A stretch of DNA of 64,000 nt from CAKZQX01 sp034436755. GTDB taxonomy: Bacteria > Chloroflexota > Chloroflexia > Chloroflexales > Chloroflexaceae. The notes under the pieces were generated by a model, which made no database searches, was not told where the DNA came from, and saw nothing but the letters and a program-made list of their open reading frames with translations. Position 1 is the stretch's first letter; each line of letters begins with the position of its first letter. The position numbers were made by a program, and so were the translations under genes. The DNA lies in assembly GCA_034436755.1 (NCBI GenBank), contig DAOTVB010000201.1, positions 62,001 to 126,000 of the forward strand, given 5' to 3'. This document shows, in pieces, positions 50,882 through 60,700 of the stretch.

Positions 50882-51268
50882 TCAGACCAGGACATTATCG
50901 CGCAGCCAGTCCTCCAGCCCTTCCTTGTCCAGATCCGAATAGTTGATCGCGCGTATCAACCAGAAGAGATCGCCCTCGGCGATAGCAGCGCTTAACGCGG
51001 CATCGTTGAGTTCCAGGAAGCGCAGGAGCGCCATCAGCGCGGTGATCTCATTTCCGCCGATAAACGGACGACTCTTGATTAACAGATAAGTCAGCGCTGC
51101 GCCTTTGCTGCACACATCGGGATACAACTCAACGCCAAACATCTTCTGGTGGGGCGCATGCAGCACCGTCTGGAGCCGGTCCTGGCTGGAGATCCCCAGC
51201 CGTCCGCCATAACGCATCACCGCGTAGATATGCAGATCGAGCAGTTCGTCTTTTGTCAGATAGCGCAT
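50882..51268 (-). CDS. Doc/Fic-family toxin-like protein, degenerate active site
   Basis: A 128-residue Doc-type protein: MRYLTKDELLDLHIYAVMRYGG, LQTVLHAPHQKMFGVELYPDV and AALTYLLIKSRPFIGGNEITA. The last part should read HPFxDGNKRTA; here the catalytic His is Arg, the metal Asp is Gly, and Lys-Arg is Glu-Ile. The toxin is therefore probably inactive. The start at 51268 follows the antitoxin stop by 10 nt. The pair is transcribed downstream of lysS. Confidence 0.85.
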   Translation of the reverse strand: MRYLTKDELLDLHIYAVMRYGGRLGISSQDRLQTVLHAPHQKMFGVELYPDVCSKGAALTYLLIKSRPFIGGNEITALMALLRFLELNDAALSAAIAEGDLFWLIRAINYSDLDKEGLEDWLRDNVLV

Positions 51269-51278
51269 AACCACAGGT

Positions 51279-51494
51279 CTACAACCCGGCAATCTGGCGG
51301 AACGCCTTGTCATACTTATCGCTGATACCTTTGGCCCAGGCGCGCAGGGCCGGGCTCATCGGGCGACGCAACAGGATCTCGTCCTCGGTAAAAATCAACT
51401 CAACAACCTCTTCTTCGTCCAGGCCGACCGCGCGCAGCCACCCCTGGATCACCTCGGGCAAGTTTTCACGTTCAATTGTAAATGATCGCGGCAT
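51279..51494 (-). CDS. Antitoxin-like small protein
   Basis: A 71-residue acidic protein beginning MPRSFTIERENLPEVIQGWL with VVELIFTEDEILLRRP, resembling the AbrB/SpoVT-type proteins found before Doc genes. It lies 3 nt after lysS and 10 nt before the Doc-like gene. Family assignment is from position and size as much as sequence. Confidence 0.65.
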   Translation of the reverse strand: MPRSFTIERENLPEVIQGWLRAVGLDEEEVVELIFTEDEILLRRPMSPALRAWAKGISDKYDKAFRQIAGL

Positions 51495-51497
51495 ACA

Positions 51498-52967
51498 TCA
51501 CTCCCTGGCACGCAAATGGGGAAACAAAATAACCTCACGAATGGTCGCCTGGTCGGTCAGAACCATAATCAGCCGATCAATACCAATGCCCAACCCACCC
51601 GTTGGCGGCATGCCATACATGAGGGCATTAATAAAATCAACATCCATCTGGTGCGCTTCTTCGTCGCCGGCAGCAAACGCCCGTCCCTGCTCCAGAAACC
51701 GTTGCTCCTGATCCAGCGGGTCATTCAACTCGGTAAAAGCATTTGCCACTTCCATCCCGGCAATAAACCCCTCGAACCGCTCGGTGTAACCGGGCATCTC
51801 CGGCTTGCGTTTTGCCAGCGGTGACAATTCCAGCGGATAGTCTATCACAAATGTCGGCTGGATCAATGTTGGCTGGACATAGGTGCTGAACAGTTCGTCT
51901 ACCTGCTTGCCCCAGGTAGCTTTTTTCTCCACAGAGAGCCTGGCCTGCCGGATCGCGTCCCATAGCGCGGCGGCGGTCGTCACCTGGGTGATATCGATAC
52001 CGGTATGCTCCTGGATGGCGGCGGGCAGCGAGAGGCGCGGCCAGTCGGGACCAAAGTCAATCGCCTGATCCTGGTGGGTGACAACGGTGCCGCCAGTGAC
52101 ATCCTGCACAATCGTACGCAGCATCTGCTCCACCAGCCGCATGATATCGTGATAGTCGGCATAGGCCTGGTAACACTCCATCACTGTAAACTCGGTGTTG
52201 TGGCTGCGGTCCACGCCCTCGTTGCGGAAATTCTTGCCGATCTCGTAGACGCCCTGGAAGCCCCCGACGATCAGGCGCTTGAGATAGAGTTCGCTGGCAA
52301 TTCGGAGATAAAGATCCTGGTGCAACTGGTTATGGTGGGTCATAAACGGGCGCGCCGCCGCACCACCATAGATCGGCTGCAGGATCGGCGTCTCGACCTC
52401 GATAAAGCCGCGCTCGTCGAGAAAGTGGCGCATGCTGCGAATAGCCCGGGCGCGGGCAACAAAGATATCGCGTCGATCCTCGTTGACGATCAGATCGAGA
52501 TAGCGCTGGCGCAGGCGGCCTTCCACATCCTTGAGTCCCTCCCACTTCTCCGGCGGGGGGTTGAGCGCTTTTGCCAGCACCCGTAACTCATGGACAAACA
52601 GCGAAGGCTCACCCTTCTGCGTCCGCCGCAACTCGCCGTCGGCCTCGATAATATCAAAGCTATCGATATCTTCGCGAAAGCGGGCAAAGCGCTCTTCGCC
52701 CATATCGCCCCGACTGAGCCAGAGCTGAATGCGTCCAGTCTCATCGGCAATATGCGCAAAGGCCAGTTTGCCCATCACCCGGCGCGCGCCGACAATCCGC
52801 CCTGCCAGTGTTACCCTTGCACCAGTGGCGGCAAGTTGCTCAAAATCGGCGAGGAGTTCACCAATGGTGTGGGTGCGTAAACTGCGCGGCGGAAACGGAT
52901 CGATACCGTCAGCGCGCAGGCGTTCCAATTTCATCAGACGTTGTTGCTGAAGCTCATTCAAATCCAT
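51498..52967 (-). CDS. lysS: Lysyl-tRNA synthetase, class II
   Basis: Charges tRNA-Lys. The 489-residue protein has the N-terminal OB-fold (VTLAGRIVGARRVMGKLAFAHI), motif 1 around FLDERGFIEVETPILQ, motif 2 FRNEGVDRSHNTEF and motif 3 GLGIGIDRLIMVLT. All class II signatures are intact. It starts MDLNELQQQRLMKL and is 210 nt downstream of greA on the same strand, a common neighbour in this phylum. The toxin-antitoxin-like pair follows immediately. Confidence 0.97.
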   Translation of the reverse strand: MDLNELQQQRLMKLERLRADGIDPFPPRSLRTHTIGELLADFEQLAATGARVTLAGRIVGARRVMGKLAFAHIADETGRIQLWLSRGDMGEERFARFREDIDSFDIIEADGELRRTQKGEPSLFVHELRVLAKALNPPPEKWEGLKDVEGRLRQRYLDLIVNEDRRDIFVARARAIRSMRHFLDERGFIEVETPILQPIYGGAAARPFMTHHNQLHQDLYLRIASELYLKRLIVGGFQGVYEIGKNFRNEGVDRSHNTEFTVMECYQAYADYHDIMRLVEQMLRTIVQDVTGGTVVTHQDQAIDFGPDWPRLSLPAAIQEHTGIDITQVTTAAALWDAIRQARLSVEKKATWGKQVDELFSTYVQPTLIQPTFVIDYPLELSPLAKRKPEMPGYTERFEGFIAGMEVANAFTELNDPLDQEQRFLEQGRAFAAGDEEAHQMDVDFINALMYGMPPTGGLGIGIDRLIMVLTDQATIREVILFPHLRARE

Positions 52968-53178
52968 AATATTCGCCAGACTGTTTGGTGATCCGGATAG
53001 CGCGTGTATTATAGGGTGAGGGTAAGGGAACCGTCAAGGCAACCGGGCCAGTATTAACGAGGAATAGCGATGCGGCGAGGAGCACGCCAATGCTGCTCAA
53101 ATCTCGCCTCATCGCAAGACTATCAGGTTACACGGCCTGTCACCGTGAGGATGCGGCTGGTATTCCAGGTCCAGACAA

Positions 53179-53658
53179 TCAGTTAATTTTAACGATGGTC
53201 AGATTCATCACACCCGAGGGGGTCTGGACCGTAACTTTCTGGCGGGGGCGTTTCCCAAGCAGAGCGGCACCAATCGGTGACTCATTGGAAACCTTGCCTT
53301 CACGTGGGTTCGCCTCGGCACTCCCGACAATCGTCCAGGTTTCATCTTCATCTTCATCGTCGATGCGGACTGTGACGGAGCAACCGACGCGCACCTCTTC
53401 GACATTCTTGCCGTTGACCCCATCTTCGATGGTCTGGGCGCGCGAGAGCATATTTTTGATGTCGCGGATGCGACCTTCCAGTAGCGCCTGCGAGTTTTTC
53501 GCATCTTCATACTCGCCGCTCTCGGATATATCGCCGAGTTCTTTCGCGGCGGCAATCCGTTCAGCAACCTGCTTGCGCCCATCGGTTTGAAGCTCTTCAA
53601 GCTCCGCTTCAAGTTTGGCTCTACCTTCACGTGTCAGGTATGTTGTCTTTTCACTCAT
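53179..53658 (-). CDS. greA: Transcription elongation factor GreA
   Basis: A 159-residue Gre factor that rescues backtracked RNA polymerase. The N-terminal coiled coil contains LTREGRAKLEAELEELQ and the tip acidic residues in GDISESGEYEDAKNSQ; the C-terminal FKBP-like domain has TIVGSAEANPREGKVSNESPIGAALLGK. Start MSEKTTYL at 53658; the open frame upstream to 53769 crosses a hairpin and is not coding. Confidence 0.97.
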   Translation of the reverse strand: MSEKTTYLTREGRAKLEAELEELQTDGRKQVAERIAAAKELGDISESGEYEDAKNSQALLEGRIRDIKNMLSRAQTIEDGVNGKNVEEVRVGCSVTVRIDDEDEDETWTIVGSAEANPREGKVSNESPIGAALLGKRPRQKVTVQTPSGVMNLTIVKIN

Positions 53659-53758
53659 TGTTTCACTGCCTTTGTCCTGCAAGATGGTCCCCATAGGAGC
53701 TGACAGACTGGGAAGGTCAATTGACCCTGCTCCGTGGGGTAGCACCATAAATGAAAGA

Positions 53759-53779
53759 ACTGAGAGCAAAACTCTCAGT
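53759..53779. terminator. Hairpin in the greA leader
   Basis: ACTGAGAG-CAAAA-CTCTCAGT, a perfect 8-bp stem about 100 nt upstream of greA. On the greA strand it is followed by TCTTTCATTT, a weak T-rich run. It could be an attenuator of greA or an end for transcripts coming from the right. Confidence 0.5.
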
Positions 53780-53966
53780 CACGGCCACAGGCGGATTCTG
53801 CAAACAGCATGAACCCGATGTGGAATCGTTGGCGTTGACAATTATACGCAATGTCGCCAATTTTGTAAAGTGCATTATGTCAGTTTGTCGTACGCGCCGC
53901 CAGAATATCGCACTGGAGTGCGACGCCGAAGCCTGGGAGCCCTGTTCCGGCCTGACTCCTCTGAAG

Positions 53967-54115
53967 TGATACGCGTTACGCGGTGTAGCCAATTCCAGCC
54001 AGGTGTCAGACCTGAACGTCAGTTTCGCCTGCGGCAGCATGCCGCCCTGCCGCAGGTGAACCGGGTTGTTGACCCGGATGAATACCCGGTTTAGAACCGA
54101 CCGCGTAATCCTGTT
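53967..54115. repeat. Family B element 8
   Basis: Left end TGATACGCGTTACGCGGT, right end ACCGCGTAATCCTGTTT. The centre is reduced to CCTGCGGCAG-CATGCCGCC-CTGCCGCAGG, a different hairpin from the other copies. Confidence 0.8.
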
Positions 54116-54182
54116 TGTGTAGAACATATGTTCTTATTGGCGGGTATTATACCGCACCATGCGGAAAAACACAAACGCGCGA

Positions 54183-57100
54183 CTATGGTTCCACCAGGTT
54201 GTGGTTCTCCCCGGTGTAGGGCAGTGGCAGCGGCAGGCTATCCACGAGCGGCGCGGTCCACTGGCCTTTGCCGGTGTAGACGCCGACATTGCCCGCCTCG
54301 TCACGGGCACTCACAATGAACTCCGTCCCCGGTACAATGCCGGTCCAGCGGTCACTGCCCACCGGACGCAGCTCGCTGCTGCGCCACCTGCCATTCTGTT
54401 CGGCCAGCAGATCAACCCGTACGACGCCGAGGTTATCACTGGCCGCAACCACCACCTGTACACCGCCACCCGGCGCGCGGCTCTGCTGCACGGAGCGAAT
54501 GTAGGGAGCCAGCGTATCTTCACGCAGGGGCGCGGGAGCCTGTACCGGATCGATGCTGTAGACATCAAGCGTCATCTCGCGGAAGATGCGCAGGTCACCC
54601 CGATCCTGGTTGCCGCGATACTGAAACGGCGTGACCAGCAGGTTACTGCGACTGCCGCCACCCGACGTGCTAAAGCGACTGAAGGCCGCAATATCGCCGG
54701 GATACCAGGCCGCGCCCAGATCAAACGGCGGCTCCTGCTCCAGGTAGACATGGTCAGTCACCAGGCGCGTGACGGTCGGGTTAAACTCGCTGATCTGCTC
54801 ACTCGTAGCACCGCGCAGGCTGACGCCCCGGATCTGCCGGTTGCCCAGATCCAGCGGCAGGGCAAAGCTGGGGAAGGTCGGGCGTCCACTGCGGGCGCGC
54901 TGCTCGGGAAGCGTTACGCTGCTGCTGCCCTGCGGTCCATCCACAATATCGGCACTGGTGAGGCGGGCAATCTGCCCCCGGGTGCCCAGATCGGTCAGGG
55001 TGTAGCCAACGCGCAGGGTGAGGGTGTCGGTGTACAGACCATTCGGGGTCGGCTGAAGTGTGCGGATACCGAAGGTGGCCGGTGTGAACGGTTGGGCCGT
55101 CGGGGTCGGAACAGTGGCCCGCACAAAGGGCAGACCATAGAGCGTTGCCACCAGTAGCGCCTTCTCGTCATACAGGCCAAACGTGCCGATGCCCGACGTG
55201 CGCAGGTAGCGCTGCTTCGCCTGTGCCAGCGCGGTGCCAATCGGCATGCCGACATACTGTCCCGCTGCGTCACGCTGGTCGCGCCCCAGTTCCTCGGTGT
55301 AGTAGAGCATCAGGCGCTCCGAGTAGCCGATCAGATCGCTATCCCCATAACCATAGCCGGTGTTGCCAATCCAGTTCCCCGACTGTCGCAGAATCGCCTG
55401 CGGCCAGTCTATCGCAAAGGCAGCATCGGCAACCGCCCGGTCATCGAGGGCAAACCCGGAGTGGCAGCCGACGGAGTAGAGCAGTGCATGATCAAACAGG
55501 CCGTAGGAGTCAACCGCGCGCGGCTCAGCGTAGATTGCATCCGCCGTGAGATAGGTTGTCTGATCGGCGGCAATATTGCGCCAGTGCTCAAAATGCCCGT
55601 TGAGCGAGTGGTAAGCCAGTAGCGGATTGGTCGCCGGGTTGCCGTCAACCGTCCCCCCCAGCCAGGCTACGCTCAGGTCGTCGGCATTCCAGGTGTTGCC
55701 AATCAGCCCGGAGGTATCCACCCCGAAGCGGTTCAAGAGTGTAGAAACCGCGTCGGCCTGGTCGATCAGGAAGTCGTAGCCGCTCACAAAGCCGGTGGTG
55801 GGACTGTCCGCCAGCGGAATGGTTTGCGGACGGTAGAGGTAGCTGGCGAGATAATTGGTGATATCCTCCGGTGTCTCCACGAGTCGCCCGATTGCCAGGT
55901 CGGGCAAGTACAACTGCCGCCCCCGCCAGCCGATGCCGGTCTGATCGGCATAGAAGTTGTCAGTCTGGATGGCGCGGGCGGCGAGGCTGCCGTAGGGAAG
56001 CGTATCGCTGCGCGTGCGCGAGGTGTCGGTGTAGGACTGTTCATTGGCCAGCGTGGTTTCATCCGGCACGCGGTAGAAGGGCGCGATGGCATCCCCGCCG
56101 ACCAGCACCAGGTAACGCGCCTCCGGGTAGAAATCGGCCTGTGCCTGCCAGAGCAACCCGCGAATCGCCTCGGCCAGCCGGTTGGCATAGAAGGGGTTGC
56201 GCGGATTGGCATCCATCTCCGTGTAGAGTGTCTGGACGGCGGGTTGGTCCGGCACCAGGGTCGGATCACTCAGGTCAATGACGGTACCCCGAGGCGTGTT
56301 GTTTGCCAGATCCTGCACGGCGCGCCGGGTGCGATCCACCCAGTCGGCCTGGTCAGAATAGAGCGCCGCCATGCGCGCCCAGTTAACCAGGTAGAGCACC
56401 TCAACCGTGGGATCAGGACCGGCCGGGGTGGTGTAGCCCAGCGGCAGCGGCGGTGGAACGGCCAGGTTGGGATCAACTGTGGCGTTGGCCTCCAGCGTAT
56501 AGCTGCCGACTGCGGCTCCCTGCGCTGGGAAGATTAGCAGGTAGTAGGTACCCGGCGACCAGAGAAATGCCTCGATCTGCTCATCAGTTGTGCCGGGACT
56601 GGCCGCTATCGAGTTGATCATCCCGATGGAGTTGATCATGCCAATCGAGTTAATCATGCCAATCGAGTTGATCATCCCGGTGGAAGCAAGCTCACCAATC
56701 GAGTTAATCATCCCCAGGTCGGTAATTCCATCCAGGTTAAACTCCTCATCTGTCGCTGGTTGCTGGTTCAGATCACTAAACAGCACCATATCCAGATCAT
56801 CAGCAAGATCGGTCAGGCGCAGCGTGACGGTCGTGCCGGGATTGGGGATTGTAAAGCGGTACCAGGCAAGACCGGATGCATCGGGTATTGCTGCGGTGCG
56901 GGTTACAGGCTGTGCCGGGAAGGGCGCTAAATCGGCGGCCGATTGCCAGCCGGCAGGTGGTGTGGTGATAGGATCTTCTTGTGCCGGTTGTGGTGGCGCT
57001 GTAACCGGGAGGGCGCTGACCTCGCGGCCCAGCAACCCATGCTGCACATGGTAGGGTGGAGCGTTCTGTGGATGCAGTTCTATGCGTGTCCGCTCAAACC

Positions 57101-57683
57101 ACTGCACGGTGCGCGTCTGTCCATCCGGCAGCGTCTCAGGCTGTGCGGGACCGAGCGGCAGACCGAACAGCGCCAGGCTCTCCGCGGCGCTGCTGCCCGG
57201 CTGTCCATCGAACTCCAGGCCATTCGACTGCCACGCTGCCAGGAGATCCCCACAGACATTCTGTCCGGTCTCCGCGAAGAACCGGCATTCCGCCTGTGGC
57301 GTGCTGCGGGGCAGGCGCTGCCAGTCGCGCTGCTGCTGCTGTAGGACGTCACTTCCCAGGCGACCCAGCAAGACATCGTACGGCGGAGCGTTCTCGGGTG
57401 CCAGTTCCATACGACTGCGTTCAAACCATTGCACCTGGCGCGGGCGACCCTCGATCACCTCTTCTCGTTGGGGCGTGATCGGCAGGCCAAATACCGGCAA
57501 CCCGCCATGCTGCTCCCAGAAGGTGCGAATGCGGCCGGCAATACAGAAGCCGGTTTCGGGAAAGCAGCGCTGATCGGGTTGGGCCTGAACGGTTGGATGG
57601 GGCACCGCCGGGATAAGCAGGGTGGTCAAGATGAGCAGCACACCCAGAACAATACGCCCGGAGGAAGGATAGCGACAGTCCAT
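54183..57683 (-). CDS. Secreted C25/caspase-like peptidase with repeats
   Basis: A 1166-residue exported protein of unusual build. After a signal peptide (about 1-34) come two copies of a module (CFPETGFCIAGRIRTFWEQHG and CRFFAETGQNVCGDLLAAW), each ending in a PPY-V-GLLG/LGRLG motif. A beta-rich domain (about 245-400) holds five near-identical GMINSI units (about 330-360). The large middle part (about 425-880) resembles gingipain-type peptidases: VGGDAIAPFYRVPDET, LAIGRLVETPEDI, and probable catalytic His in HSLNGHFEHW and Cys in LLYSVGCHSGF. C-terminal beta domains follow. It is a likely cell-surface cysteine protease; substrate unknown. Family assignment rests on motifs only. Confidence 0.75.
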   Translation of the reverse strand: MDCRYPSSGRIVLGVLLILTTLLIPAVPHPTVQAQPDQRCFPETGFCIAGRIRTFWEQHGGLPVFGLPITPQREEVIEGRPRQVQWFERSRMELAPENAPPYDVLLGRLGSDVLQQQQRDWQRLPRSTPQAECRFFAETGQNVCGDLLAAWQSNGLEFDGQPGSSAAESLALFGLPLGPAQPETLPDGQTRTVQWFERTRIELHPQNAPPYHVQHGLLGREVSALPVTAPPQPAQEDPITTPPAGWQSAADLAPFPAQPVTRTAAIPDASGLAWYRFTIPNPGTTVTLRLTDLADDLDMVLFSDLNQQPATDEEFNLDGITDLGMINSIGELASTGMINSIGMINSIGMINSIGMINSIAASPGTTDEQIEAFLWSPGTYYLLIFPAQGAAVGSYTLEANATVDPNLAVPPPLPLGYTTPAGPDPTVEVLYLVNWARMAALYSDQADWVDRTRRAVQDLANNTPRGTVIDLSDPTLVPDQPAVQTLYTEMDANPRNPFYANRLAEAIRGLLWQAQADFYPEARYLVLVGGDAIAPFYRVPDETTLANEQSYTDTSRTRSDTLPYGSLAARAIQTDNFYADQTGIGWRGRQLYLPDLAIGRLVETPEDITNYLASYLYRPQTIPLADSPTTGFVSGYDFLIDQADAVSTLLNRFGVDTSGLIGNTWNADDLSVAWLGGTVDGNPATNPLLAYHSLNGHFEHWRNIAADQTTYLTADAIYAEPRAVDSYGLFDHALLYSVGCHSGFALDDRAVADAAFAIDWPQAILRQSGNWIGNTGYGYGDSDLIGYSERLMLYYTEELGRDQRDAAGQYVGMPIGTALAQAKQRYLRTSGIGTFGLYDEKALLVATLYGLPFVRATVPTPTAQPFTPATFGIRTLQPTPNGLYTDTLTLRVGYTLTDLGTRGQIARLTSADIVDGPQGSSSVTLPEQRARSGRPTFPSFALPLDLGNRQIRGVSLRGATSEQISEFNPTVTRLVTDHVYLEQEPPFDLGAAWYPGDIAAFSRFSTSGGGSRSNLLVTPFQYRGNQDRGDLRIFREMTLDVYSIDPVQAPAPLREDTLAPYIRSVQQSRAPGGGVQVVVAASDNLGVVRVDLLAEQNGRWRSSELRPVGSDRWTGIVPGTEFIVSARDEAGNVGVYTGKGQWTAPLVDSLPLPLPYTGENHNLVEP

Positions 57684-57736
57684 GTTCCACTCCTGTCTGC
57701 GGGTTTGATTATGCTTCGACGGTGCTGGATTGATGA

Positions 57737-60700
57737 TTATGCCGGGGGAAGGTCGCTGCTGCGCAGATAGAGCGCTTCGGTTCGGGCAGCAGCGGCTTCA
57801 TCATGATCGTCAGTTACCTGGGCCAGTTCTTCCAGACACTGCGCCAGCGCTGAATAGTTGTCAATCTCCCGAAAGATGGTACTCGCCTGGCGCAATTCTC
57901 CGCATGCTGCCTCGGGCTGACCAAGCGCCTGCCGAATGCGGCTCCGTACACGTCGGATCTGCCCTTCCTCGGCCCGAGCACTCAGGCGTTGGGCCAGCGT
58001 TAGCGACTCTTCCGCCCAGCGGAGCGCCGTGTCGAGGTGCATTTCAGTCAGGGCCAGTTCCGCATAGACCTGGTACAACTCCGGCAGAAACTCTTCCGAG
58101 CCTAACTGTTCAAACAGGCGACGACTCCGCTCAATATGCTGATGTGTAGCAGCCAGCATGCCCTGGCGTAAACTGGTTGCGCCCATATTCATATGCAGCA
58201 CAGCAACGCCATAATCCGAGCCAAGCCGGGTGAACTGCTCAAGCGCGAGGCCAAAGTAGTGCATGGCTTCGTCATATGCACCCAGTTTGCGCTTGAGATC
58301 TCCCAGATTATTTGCCATAACCGCCTGTCCATGCGTATCACCGATAGCTTCTTTCAGTTCGAGCGCAGCCTGACAGTGAACGGCTGACTCCTGCAACCGC
58401 CCGGCAGTGACCGCCAGTACATTCGCCAGATTATTGTGCGCGTCGGCCTGCCCGGCAATATTACCGGTCTCCTCATACAATCGCAGGCTCTGTTCAATGG
58501 CGACCACGGCATCCTGCGTGCGGCCAAGTTTGCCATAGGTGCCGCCAAGCGAGTAGTAGGCATGCGCCAGATCGTTGCGGCTCTCCTGTCCGACAAACGC
58601 CTGAAGCGCGCGCTGCGTCCACTCCAGCGCATGGTCATACTGCCCCTGGCGCTGATAGATCCCGGCGGCCAGCAGGAAACAGCGCCCCAGTTCAATCGGG
58701 GCCGCAGTGGATTGTTCGATGGCATAACCCAGCCAGGTAAAGGCACTCTGGTAATCGGCGCGCCGCTCCTGCACGCCGGCGATGTGATGGTGCAGCCGCA
58801 CAATCAGCGAGGTAAGTTGCCCGATGTCATCCCGGCCGGTTGCTGCCGCGCGTGTGATCCGCAGCGCTTCCAGGTAGGCCGTCTGTGCCGCGTCATACTC
58901 ACCCAGCAGCAGATGGATATCGCCGATGCGTTCGTGGACCTCAATGATCTGTTGGAGCCGATCCTCCGTTCCATCGGTGGTTGCCGCGAGGTGCTGAAGT
59001 TGTGGAACAATCTCTATCGCGGTTTGCAGCAGTGCCAGCGCCGCATGATTGGCATAGCGCTGTTGCGCCTGGCTCCCGGACGCCAGATGGTAATCAAAGG
59101 CCGGGAGCCAGGCTTCCGCCAGCAGGTAGTGCCGCGCCAGCAGCGCCAGATGCTCATCAAGGTTGGTGGCATGCAGTGTCTCCAGCGACTCGGCCACACG
59201 CCGATGCAACTCGCGCCGCCGCGCATACAGAATGCTCTCGTAGGCCACATCGCGCAACAGGTTATGACGGAAGCGATAGGCCGGCGCAGTTGATGAACCC
59301 TCCGCCATCTGATCCGTGGGATTCTCTGCGTCCTGCTGCTGCTCGGCAACGACAATATCGGCTGTAATCAGCGCACCGATCTGCTGCTCAAGCAGTTCCG
59401 GCTGATCATACGTCGAGGCCACCAGCAGATATTCAAAGCGCCGCCCGATCACTGATGAGACCTGGACGAGTTCATGCTGCTCTGCATCCAGCCGATCCAG
59501 GCGGGAGAGCAGCAACCCCTCGATGCTCTGGGGAATCACTACCTGGTCAAAGCTGCTGGTGAGATGCCAGCCACCCTGGTCCGTCCGCTCAAGTGCGCCG
59601 GAGTCGATCAGCGCCCGCACCAGTTCTTCGATGAAAAGCGGATTACCCTGGGTGCGTTCCAGTAGCGCCACAACCTCAGCCTGGGGCTGGTTGCCCAGCA
59701 GCGCGGTCAGGAGCAGTGCGCTATCCCGCGACGATAGTTCCGACAGGAGCATGCGCGTGGTGGTCGTCTGTTCGACCCATGTCTCGGCGACCGGCGGATC
59801 GGGGCGATAGGTCAGCAGCAGCAGCAGCGGCACCCGGGTGATCGCCGCAGCGAGCCGGTGGAGCAGTTCCAGCGAGGACGTATCGGCCCAGTGAATATCT
59901 TCCAGGCGCAGCAGCAACGGTTTCTGGGCCGCCGCCCCCAGGAAGAGGGCAACCAGCAGTTGCTGCAGCCGGTCATGGCGCTGGCCGGTCGTCAACCAGC
60001 GCGTCAGCGGTGTTTCGGGGAATGTGCGACCAAACAGGTCACCCAGCAGCGGCGTGAAGCGCGCCAGTTGGGGCGCATACTGCGTCACGCGCGCCGCACA
60101 GAGCGTCTGCACCCGGTCAACATCCTTCCAATCGCCGGCGGGCAGGTCAAACAAGCGGCGCAATGGGCCACGGATAGCGCTGTAGGGCGTATGCTGCTCA
60201 TACCCCTGACAGTCCCTGGTATAGAGCTGAAACCCCGGAACCGCCGCATCCGCTGAGTCTGTTCCGCGTGAACGCAATAAACGCTGGAGGAGCGTCGCCG
60301 CCAGGCGCGTTTTGCCAATCCCGGCCTCACCCACCAGCGCCAGTACACGCCCCTGCCCTCGCAGAGCCATAACCGCCTCAGACAGCAGGCGCACCAGTTC
60401 ACTCTCCCGACCAATCAACGGTGCCGGACTCAGTGCATGCGTAGGCGCATGCACAATCGTACGCAGCGGCGACCAGTCCGAGCAGGCCCGTAGCACACGT
60501 CCAGGCACAATCGGCGCAGCTATGCCTTTGAACTGCAACGGCGGACAGTCAACAATTTCGATCTGGTGCAGCACCGCCAGGCGCGTGGCGGGAGAGAGCA
60601 GGATCTCGCCATCGCCGGCGGCCTCCATCAGGCGGGCGGCCAGGTTAACGGCCGGCCCCATCACACTGTACTCGTACCGCCGGCTGCCGCCAACCCGCCC

